Positions 1 through 5,828 of a DNA stretch of 11,616 bases are shown here, piece by piece. A model generated the notes under the pieces. The model was not told the origin of the DNA and did no database searches. It saw only the letters and a list, made by a program, of their open reading frames with translations. The position numbers and the translations under genes were made by a program. Within the stretch, counting starts at the first letter, position 1. Each line of letters opens with the position of its first letter. The stretch comes from Candidatus Apopatosoma intestinale (GTDB lineage Bacteria > Bacillota > Clostridia > Oscillospirales > CAG-272): assembly GCA_003524145.1 (NCBI GenBank), contig DODZ01000052.1, positions 1-11,616 of the forward strand, written 5' to 3'.

Positions 1-5
1 TTTGA

Positions 6-67
6 TGACTTTTGGTACTTTTCGTCACTGAAAAGTACGAGAGAAGAAAAGCTTTCTTTATGCTTCT
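6..67. repeat. Dispersed hairpin repeat, copy 1
   Basis: The first 35 bases (6-40) are identical to 11543-11577, and ungapped similarity continues to about 67 with roughly six mismatches over 62 bases. Each copy carries a perfect 9-bp inverted repeat, GTACTTTTC and GAAAAGTAC, separated by the six-base loop GTCACT. Both copies lie in the same orientation in gene-free DNA. The window starts five bases upstream, so the true left boundary is not visible. There is no open frame that looks like a transposase. A dispersed non-coding palindromic repeat is the best reading. Confidence 0.8.
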
Positions 68-102
68 TTGTGCCCACCGCAACAGCGGCGGCGGAAACGC
101 GC

Positions 103-159
103 AAAAAAAGAAGCAAGATAGACGAAAGTGGGGGTGAAACTTCCGCTTTTTCTTGCTTC
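103..159 (-). terminator. Intrinsic terminator of the lexA operon
   Basis: Read on the minus strand, GAAGCAAGA (159-151) pairs perfectly with TCTTGCTTC (118-110) and is followed at once by a run of seven T (109-103). The 32-base loop contains a smaller stem, CGGAAGT with ACTTTCG (one G-U pair). It lies about 30 bases after the stop codon of the isomerase-like gene. The downstream arm can also pair with TGCTTCTTT at 61-69, so two mutually exclusive foldings exist. Confidence 0.65.
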
Positions 160-186
160 CTGCCGGGGGAACTGATTATATGCCGC

Positions 187-1002
187 CTATTTGCGGTATT
201 TTTCGCACATTTCGCGCGTGTATGCGACCGTGCGGTTCAGCTTTTCAATATCGACTGTGCCGTTGCCGTTGAGCACGGGCGACTCTACCGTTATCGCCTG
301 CGGATAAGAAGGCATCGCGGCAAAAAGGTCGTCGAAATCTATTGCGCCATTACCCGGATGGAGAATGGGATGTATCATCTCTCCGCCGAAATCGCTTATG
401 TGCATATGACATACGTTTTTCCAATGCGGAGAGGCGAAAATCTTCTTATATTCATTATGAAAGCCGCCGAAGCGCGTATCGAAAATGAACTTTGCCTCGG
501 GATAATATGCGGCAATCCTGTTCCACATGAAAAGCGGCGTGCCGTATACGCAAGGGATATTTTCTATCGTGAGAAGAATGCCGGACTCTGCCGCTATATC
601 ATAGAAAAGCGGGATGAGCGGCAGATTTTTGTCCATATGATAATCCGAGAGCCTGCCTCCCCAGAAGTGCAGTACGGCGAGTCGTGCACCGAGCCTTGAT
701 GCCGCAACGATATCACGGCGGAATATTTCGAGAGCCTCTCCCGCGCACTTTTCCGTGCCTGCGGAGAGCAGAACACCGATATTCTTTTCCAGATGAACCG
801 TTTCGGGAAGAAATCCCGAGGCAAGCAGAAAATCGCAGACGGCGGGCAGCCGCTCGCTCCAATCTTCAAGAAGCATCAGCTCAAAACCGTCACATGCGGT
901 GCTCTCCGCTATCTGCGGAATGAGATGATAATCTCTGCCGTTTGCTCTGCCGATGAATGTGCCTGTGGAGGAAAGTATTCTCGGCAATATAACATCATTC
1001 AT
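187..1002 (-). CDS. TIM-barrel protein of the endonuclease IV / sugar isomerase superfamily
   Basis: This 271-residue soluble protein has the order of motifs expected of the AP-endonuclease-2/xylose-isomerase-like TIM barrel: TVHLEKN (69-75), LAVLHFWGG (108-116), LLTIENIP (143-150), FIFDTRF (172-178), HMHISDF (199-205), LHPGNGAIDF (214-223) and ITVESPV (237-243). Candidate metal ligands are H70, H112, E147, D175, H201, H215 and E240. This is seven of the nine positions used by endonuclease IV; the other two are F178 and I213. Family members are either divalent-metal sugar isomerases/epimerases or AP endonucleases, and the substrate cannot be read from sequence. The start codon lies inside the last codons of lexA (8-base overlap) with no clear ribosome binding site, so translation is probably coupled. 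There is no signal peptide. The family assignment is firm; the exact activity is not. Confidence 0.85.
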   Translation of the reverse strand: MNDVILPRILSSTGTFIGRANGRDYHLIPQIAESTACDGFELMLLEDWSERLPAVCDFLLASGFLPETVHLEKNIGVLLSAGTEKCAGEALEIFRRDIVAASRLGARLAVLHFWGGRLSDYHMDKNLPLIPLFYDIAAESGILLTIENIPCVYGTPLFMWNRIAAYYPEAKFIFDTRFGGFHNEYKKIFASPHWKNVCHMHISDFGGEMIHPILHPGNGAIDFDDLFAAMPSYPQAITVESPVLNGNGTVDIEKLNRTVAYTREMCEKYRK

Positions 1003-1600
1003 AATATCTTACGCTTGCAATGACCTTTCCGAGAATGTATACGCTTTTTACTATGATGGGCTTCATCGTTCGGTTTTCCGGCTGAAGTCGGAAAATGCCG
1101 TTTTCGCGGTAGAAGGTCTTTACAGTTGCTTCATCGTCGAGCAGTACGACGGCGATATCACCGTTTTCGACATAGCTTGTTCTGCTGACGATAACGCAGT
1201 CGCCGTTCATGATGCCTGCCTCTATCATGCTTTCGCCCTTGATACGCAGGGCAAAAAGCTCGTCGCCGAGCGTCGTCCCTGTCGGGCAGAAATCGACATA
1301 GCCTTCACAGTTTTCAACAGCGAGTATAGGTGTGCCTGCGGCGACCTGACCGAGTATCGGTATTTTTCTCGCCGTCGGCTCCTCCTGCTTGTCGCGGGTA
1401 CGGATTGTGCGGCTTTTACCCTGCTCCTTTTCGATGTAGCCTTTTCTTTCGAGCCGCTCAAGATAAGAATGTACGGTAGAGGTGCTTTTTATGCCGACGG
1501 CGGCTTTGATATCGCGCACCGATGGGGCATAGCCGAGCTTCTCTATAGTACGGCTGATATAATCATATACAGCCTGCTCCAGCGGAGTAAGAATTTCCAT
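995..1600 (-). CDS. lexA: LexA, SOS-response transcriptional repressor
   Basis: LexA binds SOS operators as a dimer and inactivates itself by RecA-stimulated cleavage. The 201-residue product has the normal family length. Residues 1-65 form the winged-helix DNA-binding domain (PSVRDIKAAVGI at 26-37, followed by STSTVHSYLERLERKGYI). The S24 peptidase domain follows. The cleavage site A88-G89 sits in VAAGTP, the nucleophile is S124 in KGESM, and the general base is K161 in ATVKTF. All are intact, so self-cleavage should work. I chose the ATG at 1600 because AAAGGA lies ten bases upstream. An in-frame ATG at 1642 falls inside the -10 box of the promoter and cannot be on the mRNA. The gene is first in an operon with the TIM-barrel gene and is very likely autoregulated through the box at 1667-1680. 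Confidence 0.96.
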   Translation of the reverse strand: MEILTPLEQAVYDYISRTIEKLGYAPSVRDIKAAVGIKSTSTVHSYLERLERKGYIEKEQGKSRTIRTRDKQEEPTARKIPILGQVAAGTPILAVENCEGYVDFCPTGTTLGDELFALRIKGESMIEAGIMNGDCVIVSRTSYVENGDIAVVLLDDEATVKTFYRENGIFRLQPENRTMKPIIVKSVYILGKVIASVRYYE

Positions 1601-1640
1601 AATTCCTTTTTCCTTTCGGTTTTCATAATTATCCGCATAC

Positions 1641-1669
1641 ATTATATCACACTTATTTCAAAAAGTCAA
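1641..1669 (-). promoter_or_regulatory. lexA promoter
   Basis: On the minus strand TTGACT (1669-1664), a 17-base spacer and TATAAT (1646-1641) form a near-consensus housekeeping sigma promoter. Transcription would begin near 1634, leaving a leader of about 34 bases before the lexA ATG. The -35 box overlaps the LexA box, so a bound repressor would block polymerase. Confidence 0.85.
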
Positions 1670-1680
1670 ACCTTTGTTCG
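1667..1680. promoter_or_regulatory. LexA (SOS) box
   Basis: On the minus strand the site reads CGAAC-AAAG-GTTTG, one mismatch from the Gram-positive consensus CGAAC-N4-GTTCG. It overlaps the -35 element of the lexA promoter by three bases. It also lies 17 bases upstream of a possible -35 of the divergent peptidase gene. Autoregulation of lexA is the expected role; any effect on the peptidase is inference. Confidence 0.8.
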
Positions 1681-1697
1681 CATTTTTTTGAAAAATT

Positions 1698-1727
1698 TTG
1701 TCAAAATCGAAAATATGTTCATAAAAT
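1698..1727 (+). promoter_or_regulatory. Possible promoter of the M14 peptidase gene
   Basis: TTGTCA (1698-1703), an 18-base spacer and TAAAAT (1722-1727) lie about 30 bases upstream of the peptidase start in AT-rich DNA. The match is moderate. It is the best plus-strand candidate between the divergent genes. Confidence 0.4.
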
Positions 1728-1759
1728 ATGAGGAGAGAAAAGCAAAACAGGAGGGTTTT

Positions 1760-2638
1760 ATGGATTATTGTAAAGAGGTCGGCTACAGAGAGATGGCGGA
1801 GGAGACGGAAAAGCTGAAAAATGAATGTGCCGTCGAGGTCTTTTCCATAGGAAAAAGCGTGCGCGGCAGGGAGATATCTTGCCTTTCGCTCGGCAGCGGC
1901 AGAAAAAGCGTGCTTTTTGTCGGCGTGCACCACGGCATGGAGAGGATAACGGCGGCGCTCGCGCTGAAATTTGCCCGCGATATCGCCGAGGGAGCCATAT
2001 GGGGAGACAAAACGGCAAAGGTACTCTCAAAGCGGCGCATATATATTGTCCCGATGCTCAATCCTGACGGAGCGGAGATTGCACTCGGGCGCACGGATGA
2101 AAACGAGAGGTATATGCTCTCGCGGATGCGCGGAGGAGATGAGCTTGCACATTGGCAGGCTAACGCGCGCGGCGTGGATCTCAATCACAATTACAATGCA
2201 GGCTTTGACCTTTGTCGCGAGGAGGAGCGGCGCATGGGCATTTTCACGGCGGGAAGCACGCGCTATGGCGGAAAATATGCCGAGAGCGAACCCGAAACGC
2301 ACGCGCTCTGCGATTTCACGCGGAGTATATCGACAGGACTGCGCGCCGCCGTCGCTCTGCATACGCAGGGCGAGGAGATATATTACGATTACTGCGGAAA
2401 AACTCCCGAGGGAGGGGACGCGCTCGCACGCATAATGGCGGAAAAGAGCGGCTATACGCTCGCAAAACCCGATGCCATCGCTTCACACGGCGGCTACAAG
2501 GACTGGGTGATAGAGCAGCTTGACATACCTGCCTTTACGCTGGAGTGCGGGCTCGGGAAAAATCCTCTGTCGCCAACGGATTTTCCCGCCATATACGTCA
2601 GACTTGCGCCGACTTTTGCCGAGATTGTAACTTTTTAG
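1760..2638 (+). CDS. M14-family zinc metallopeptidase, cytoplasmic
   Basis: The 292-residue product is a zinc carboxypeptidase-fold enzyme. Zinc ligands are H58 and E61 (HxxE within VHHGMERI) and H201 in ALHTQGEE. The catalytic glutamate is E262 in TLECG, and Y246 in GGYKDW is the likely active-site tyrosine. NPDG (101-104) and RGVDLNHNYN (137-146) are family hallmarks. In the latter, the position holding the carboxylate-binding arginine of digestive carboxypeptidases is histidine (H143). This suits a relative acting on gamma-D-glutamyl-diaminoacid peptides, such as cytosolic murein-peptide hydrolases of the MpaA or endopeptidase I type. That substrate is inference. There is no signal peptide. 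The ATG at 1760 follows AGGAGG at 1749-1754 by five bases; the frame stays open further upstream but only antisense to lexA. The gene is monocistronic and divergent from lexA. Confidence 0.9.
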   Translation: MDYCKEVGYREMAEETEKLKNECAVEVFSIGKSVRGREISCLSLGSGRKSVLFVGVHHGMERITAALALKFARDIAEGAIWGDKTAKVLSKRRIYIVPMLNPDGAEIALGRTDENERYMLSRMRGGDELAHWQANARGVDLNHNYNAGFDLCREEERRMGIFTAGSTRYGGKYAESEPETHALCDFTRSISTGLRAAVALHTQGEEIYYDYCGKTPEGGDALARIMAEKSGYTLAKPDAIASHGGYKDWVIEQLDIPAFTLECGLGKNPLSPTDFPAIYVRLAPTFAEIVTF

Positions 2639-2647
2639 AAAAAACGC

Positions 2648-2676
2648 TTGAAATAAATGAAAAATGAAGATATAAT
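2648..2676 (+). promoter_or_regulatory. Strong orphan promoter
   Basis: TTGAAA (2648-2653), a 17-base spacer and a perfect TATAAT (2671-2676) make one of the best promoters in the window; a second TATAAT overlaps at 2676-2681. It lies just after the peptidase stop codon and points at no plus-strand gene before 3207. Predicted initiation is at about 2683 (GGG). Confidence 0.65.
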
Positions 2677-2682
2677 ATAATC

Positions 2683-2758
2683 GGGTAAAAGCCTGATGCG
2701 GATTTGCACGGCTTTACAGGAGAAAACAAAACCGGCGGGCAGACGCCGCCGGTTTCGG
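2683..2758 (+). ncRNA. Candidate small RNA of about 75 nt
   Basis: The RNA expected from the promoter at 2648 would contain two hairpins. The first pairs GTAAAAGCC (2685-2693) with GGCTTTAC (2710-2717), with one bulged A and a small inner TGC/GCA stem. The second is the 10-bp stem AAACCGGCGG/CCGCCGGTTT (2729-2738, 2746-2755). Between them lies an unpaired AGGAG followed by an A-rich stretch. No open frame starts after the AGGAG within the transcript. I do not recognise a known riboswitch or RNA family. Only three T sit at the stem base on this strand, so termination in this direction may be partial. Confidence 0.35.
2719..2755 (-). terminator. ireB terminator, probably bidirectional
   Basis: On the minus strand the perfect 10-bp stem AAACCGGCGG (2755-2746) and CCGCCGGTTT (2738-2729), with a seven-base loop, is followed by TGTTTTCT, giving an interrupted T tract about 50 bases after the ireB stop. 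On the plus strand the same hairpin ends in TTT and could terminate transcripts from the peptidase gene or the orphan promoter. Confidence 0.8.
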
Positions 2759-2802
2759 ACGAAAATATTGCGGAAAGCGCACGCTTTCTTTTTTTGCCGA
2801 TG

Positions 2803-3060
2803 TCAGAGTATGCCGAGATACTGCTTTACCATGCTGTTAAGCAGTTCGTCTCTGTCTATCTTGCAGATGAGACTGCGGGCATTCTTGTAGTTGGTTATAT
2901 AGGTCGGGTCTTCCGAGAGGATATAGCCGACTATCTGATTTATCGGGTTATATCCTTTTTCGCTGAGAGCATCGTATACGGCCTGCAAAATATAGCGGTT
3001 TTCCAGCTCCCCTTCAATCTCGGGAGTAAAGGTTACGGTTTTATCGTTGTCTCTGTCCAT
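2803..3060 (-). CDS. ireB: IreB family (UPF0297/DUF965) regulatory phosphoprotein
   Basis: The 85-residue product has the family core ALSEKGYNPINQIVGYILSE (31-50), then DPTYITNYKNARSLI and a C-terminal DRDELLNSMVKQYL. In Enterococcus faecalis IreB is a small dimeric cytoplasmic protein, phosphorylated near its N-terminus by the PASTA kinase IreK, that limits cephalosporin resistance. The N-terminus here (MDRDNDKTVTFT) keeps three threonines (T8, T10, T12) that could be targets; this is inference. I chose the ATG at 3060, which follows AAAAGGAG by eleven bases. An in-frame TTG at 3084 would add eight residues that do not fit the family. In many Firmicutes ireB sits with alaS and the ruvX resolvase gene; here it is alone, with its own promoter and terminator. 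Confidence 0.93.
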   Translation of the reverse strand: MDRDNDKTVTFTPEIEGELENRYILQAVYDALSEKGYNPINQIVGYILSEDPTYITNYKNARSLICKIDRDELLNSMVKQYLGIL

Positions 3061-3125
3061 ATCGCGGTATGCTCCTTTTCTCAAAATTACAGCGATGCAT
3101 GCGGCATCAAAACTATATTACTTAT

Positions 3126-3154
3126 ATTTTACATTAAAAATCTGTATTTTTCAA
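3126..3154 (-). promoter_or_regulatory. ireB promoter
   Basis: On the minus strand TTGAAA (3154-3149), a 17-base spacer and TAAAAT (3131-3126) give a good promoter. Initiation near 3119 leaves a leader of about 60 bases. Plus-strand signals for the divergent gene at 3207 are much weaker (for example TAAAAT at 3174-3179 without a good -35). Confidence 0.65.
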
Positions 3155-3206
3155 TAACTTTGCAAAAAATAAATAAAATTTTACATAACTTTTTTCGGAG
3201 GACGCT

Positions 3207-3725
3207 ATGGAAACAAGACTGAGCAAAATGACAAAAGAAGAAATTTTCGAAAAGGAGACTGCGCTCCGCGGCAGGATAGAGGCAATCTGCGCGGAATACG
3301 AAGAGAAATTCCGCAGATGCGGACACAGCATATCATGCGCATTCGAGCGCTGCACGGACGAGACTGACTATAAGACAGACAGCCTTGAGACGCCGGCGGA
3401 ATATGTCTGCGGCTACAATTGCCGCGCTTCCGTCATAGTAAAGCGCCCGAAAACAGCCGAGGAAAAGGCGGAGGATGACGAAAAAGCCATTGAGATAGCC
3501 GATGCGCAGAAGCTCGGCGAGGGCGAAACCTGCACGATGCAGGAGATACGCGACGATGTCGCCTTTGATGCAGACAACAAGGCTGTCGCCATAACACAGA
3601 TAATGATAACGCGCATTTACAAGGCTTTCTGGATAGACAAGATAATAATATGCGACGATATTTCGCCTCTTACCGACGACCTTGAGGAATTTCTCGTGAG
3701 GCTCTCGGACGAAACGATAGAATAA
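3207..3725 (+). CDS. Unrecognised acidic protein, 172 residues
   Basis: I do not recognise a family. The ATG at 3207 follows GGAGG by five bases, codon use matches the neighbours, and the frame ends 19 bases before queA, so the gene is very likely real. The N-terminal 36 residues are charged and probably helical. A segment around 64-80 (PAEYVCGYNCRASVIVKRP) looks like beta strand, followed by an acidic and lysine-rich linker (81-104) and a second mixed region with QIMITRIYKAFWIDKIIIC (131-149). There are eight cysteines (28, 38, 44, 49, 68, 72, 109, 149), many for a protein this size. This includes a CxxxC at 68-72, but no clear zinc-knuckle or Fe-S pattern. There is no signal peptide or membrane segment, so it is probably cytoplasmic. 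Its place ahead of queA and miaA suggests co-transcription but does not reveal its role. Confidence 0.8.
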   Translation: METRLSKMTKEEIFEKETALRGRIEAICAEYEEKFRRCGHSISCAFERCTDETDYKTDSLETPAEYVCGYNCRASVIVKRPKTAEEKAEDDEKAIEIADAQKLGEGETCTMQEIRDDVAFDADNKAVAITQIMITRIYKAFWIDKIIICDDISPLTDDLEEFLVRLSDETIE

Positions 3726-3744
3726 GCTGCAGAGGAAAACAAAA

Positions 3745-4824
3745 TTGATTAAGAACGAACTGAAGCCGACAGAGCTGAAAACGGCTGATTTCCATTATGA
3801 CCTGCCTGAGGAGCTGATAGCACAGCATCCGAGCGAAAAACGCGACGAAGCGCGTCTTATGGTGCTCGACAGGGAAAAGCAGACTGTGGAGCATCGCATA
3901 TTCCGCGATATAACGGAATATCTGCACGAGGGCGATGTGCTTGTGATAAACGATTCCAAGGTTATACCCGCGCGCATCTACGGCGAAAAGATAAACGAAA
4001 ACGGCGGAGAGGGAGCAAAGGCGGAATTTGTGCTCCTGCGCCAGAAAAATCTCGATACATGGGAAACTCTCGTGCGCCCGGGCAGACGCCTGCGCGAGGG
4101 AATGCGCGTTTCATTCGGCGGGGGAAAGCTTATCGCGCATATCGATGAGATTGTCGATGACGGAAACCGCATAGTTACCTTTGAATATGACAGGAGCGGC
4201 GGGCAGAATCTTTATTCCATACTCGATGAGATAGGCAAAATGCCCCTGCCGCCCTATATCAAGGAGGCTCTGCGTGACAAGAGCCGATACCAGACGGTAT
4301 ACGCAAGAGAAGAGGGAAGTGCCGCCGCGCCGACGGCGGGACTGCATTTTACAACAGAGCTTCTCGATAAGATAAAGGCAATGGGCGTGGAAATAGCGCC
4401 GGTTATGCTGCATATAGGGCTCGGCACATTCCGCCCCGTGAAGGTCGAGAGCATAACCGACCATCATATGCACACGGAATTTTTCAGCATAACGGAGGAA
4501 AGCGCGGAGAAGATAAACCGCGCGAGGGCGAACGGCGGCAGAATAGTTGCCGTGGGCACAACCTCATGTCGCGTGCTTGAAAGCGCCTCCGATGAGGACG
4601 GTATAGTTCATGCCACCGAGGATGACACGGGGATTTTCATATATCCCGGGTATAAATTCAAGGCGGTGGACGCGCTGATAACGAATTTCCACCTGCCCGA
4701 GAGCACGCTCCTCATGCTTGTCTCGGCACTTGCCGGCAAGGACTTTATCATGCGTGCCTACAAGGAGGCTGTGGATAAGGGCTATAAATTTTTCTCCTTC
4801 GGCGATGCGATGCTGATAGAGTGA
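3745..4824 (+). CDS. queA: S-adenosylmethionine:tRNA ribosyltransferase-isomerase QueA
   Basis: QueA transfers and isomerises the ribosyl group of S-adenosylmethionine onto preQ1 at tRNA position 34, giving epoxyqueuosine. The 359-residue product is complete and shows the family blocks in order: DYDLP-like start (HYDLPEELIAQHP, 17-29), NDSKVIPARIYGE (69-81), LVRPGRRLREG (109-119), MPLPPYIKE (166-174), EEGSAAAPTAGLHFT (189-203), GLGTFRPV (225-232), HHMHTEFFSI (240-249), GTTSCRVLES (271-280) and ALITNFHLPESTLLMLV (310-326). The start is a TTG at 3745, chosen because AGAGGA lies just upstream with good spacing and no ATG occurs until residue 39. A CTG at 3775 would give a more typical N-terminus but has a weaker ribosome binding site. 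The tgt gene, often linked to queA, is absent here. Confidence 0.97.
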   Translation: MIKNELKPTELKTADFHYDLPEELIAQHPSEKRDEARLMVLDREKQTVEHRIFRDITEYLHEGDVLVINDSKVIPARIYGEKINENGGEGAKAEFVLLRQKNLDTWETLVRPGRRLREGMRVSFGGGKLIAHIDEIVDDGNRIVTFEYDRSGGQNLYSILDEIGKMPLPPYIKEALRDKSRYQTVYAREEGSAAAPTAGLHFTTELLDKIKAMGVEIAPVMLHIGLGTFRPVKVESITDHHMHTEFFSITEESAEKINRARANGGRIVAVGTTSCRVLESASDEDGIVHATEDDTGIFIYPGYKFKAVDALITNFHLPESTLLMLVSALAGKDFIMRAYKEAVDKGYKFFSFGDAMLIE

Positions 4825-4849
4825 AGCCGGAAGAAGCGGGAATTTTACA

Positions 4850-5782
4850 ATGAAAGAAATAATAGCTGTGGCGGGACCGACGGCGAGCGGCAAGAGCGCG
4901 CTGGCTCTCGCAATATGTGAAAAATACGTCGGAGAGCTTGTCTCCGTCGATTCCATGCAGGTTTATCGCGGCATGGATATCGGCACGGCAAAGCCCGATG
5001 AGAGTGAGCGGGCAAGAGTGCCGCACCATCTCATAGACATCTGCTCGCCGGAGGAGGCTTTTTCGGCGGCGGATTTTGCCGTGCGCGCACATCGGACCAT
5101 AGCGGATATAAAGAGCCGCGGTGCGATTCCCGTGCTCTGCGGCGGTACGGGACTCTATATGGACACGGTGACAGACCGCCTGCCCTTTTCCGAGAGCGAG
5201 AGCGATCCCGTGCTTCGTGAGGAGCTGCGCAGGATAGCAGACGAGCGCGGCACGCATGAGCTGTGGTGTATGCTTGAGAAGCTCGACCCGCACGCGGCAT
5301 CAGGTATACATGAAAACAACATAAAGCGCGTCATCCGCGCGATAGAAATATGCAAAAGCGGCATGACAAAAACCGAAAGCGATGCCAAGGCAAAGGCGGC
5401 GGCAAACCCATATGACGCGCTGATAATCGCGCTCGGTGTGCGCGACCGCGAGGTACTCTACGAGAGGATAAACCGCCGCGTCGACAAAATGCTCGAAATG
5501 GGACTTGCCGAGGAAACAAGGCGGCTCTGGGAGAGCGGCTGTCTTACGACGAACACCACAGCCGCCTGCGCCATAGGCTATAAGGAGCTTTTGCCGTGGA
5601 TACGCGGCGAGAAAACCCTCGACGAATGTGCCGCGGAGCTGAAGCGAGCCACGCGGCGCTATGCGAAGCGCCAGCTCACGTGGTTTTCCGCTTCCGAGCG
5701 GGCAAACCGCTTTTATATAGATGATTACGCAGATGAAAACGAGCTTGCGAAAGCGGTTTTCGCTCTTATCGACAGAAGCTGA
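4850..5782 (+). CDS. miaA: tRNA dimethylallyltransferase MiaA
   Basis: MiaA adds a dimethylallyl group to N6 of A37 in tRNAs reading codons that start with U. The 310-residue product has the P-loop GPTASGKS (9-16), the catalytic-aspartate region SVDSMQVYRGMDIGTAKP (32-49), PHHLID (59-64), GGTGLY (98-103), the insertion-domain helix NNIKRVIRAIEI (156-167), AIGYKE (241-246) and the C-terminal RRYAKRQLTWF (269-279). Length and motifs are normal, with no missing residues. It starts 25 bases after queA, and the ribosome binding site is poor (AGCGGGAA), so it probably relies on readthrough from queA. In other bacteria miaA often sits with mutL or hfq; pairing with queA groups two anticodon-loop modification genes in one transcript. 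Confidence 0.97.
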   Translation: MKEIIAVAGPTASGKSALALAICEKYVGELVSVDSMQVYRGMDIGTAKPDESERARVPHHLIDICSPEEAFSAADFAVRAHRTIADIKSRGAIPVLCGGTGLYMDTVTDRLPFSESESDPVLREELRRIADERGTHELWCMLEKLDPHAASGIHENNIKRVIRAIEICKSGMTKTESDAKAKAAANPYDALIIALGVRDREVLYERINRRVDKMLEMGLAEETRRLWESGCLTTNTTAACAIGYKELLPWIRGEKTLDECAAELKRATRRYAKRQLTWFSASERANRFYIDDYADENELAKAVFALIDRS

Positions 5783-5828
5783 AGCTTTTTCGGCGAAAAA
5801 GCAAAATCCGAAGAGAAAGGTCAAAACA

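Noticed and set aside
70..699. Plus-strand open frame of 209 codons at the left end
   Set aside because: It is antisense to most of the TIM-barrel gene, has no ribosome binding site and no protein family features.
1601..1642. Longer lexA start at 1642
   Set aside because: The ATG overlaps the -10 box of the lexA promoter and lies upstream of the predicted transcription start, and the extra 14 residues are not LexA-like.
953..1759. Upstream extension of the M14 peptidase reading frame
   Set aside because: It runs antisense through lexA and its promoter. The ATG at 1760 has a perfect ribosome binding site and begins the family-like sequence.
2683..2758. Known riboswitch upstream of a metabolic gene
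   Set aside because: The hairpins do not match any riboswitch core I recognise, and no plus-strand gene follows that it could control.
2704..3222. Plus-strand open frame of 172 codons across the ireB region
   Set aside because: It is antisense to ireB, starts inside the small-RNA/terminator hairpin region, and has no family features or ribosome binding site.
5721..5828. Longer start for the HlyD-like protein
   Set aside because: It lies inside miaA, has no ribosome binding site, and would place 36 extra residues before the membrane segment.
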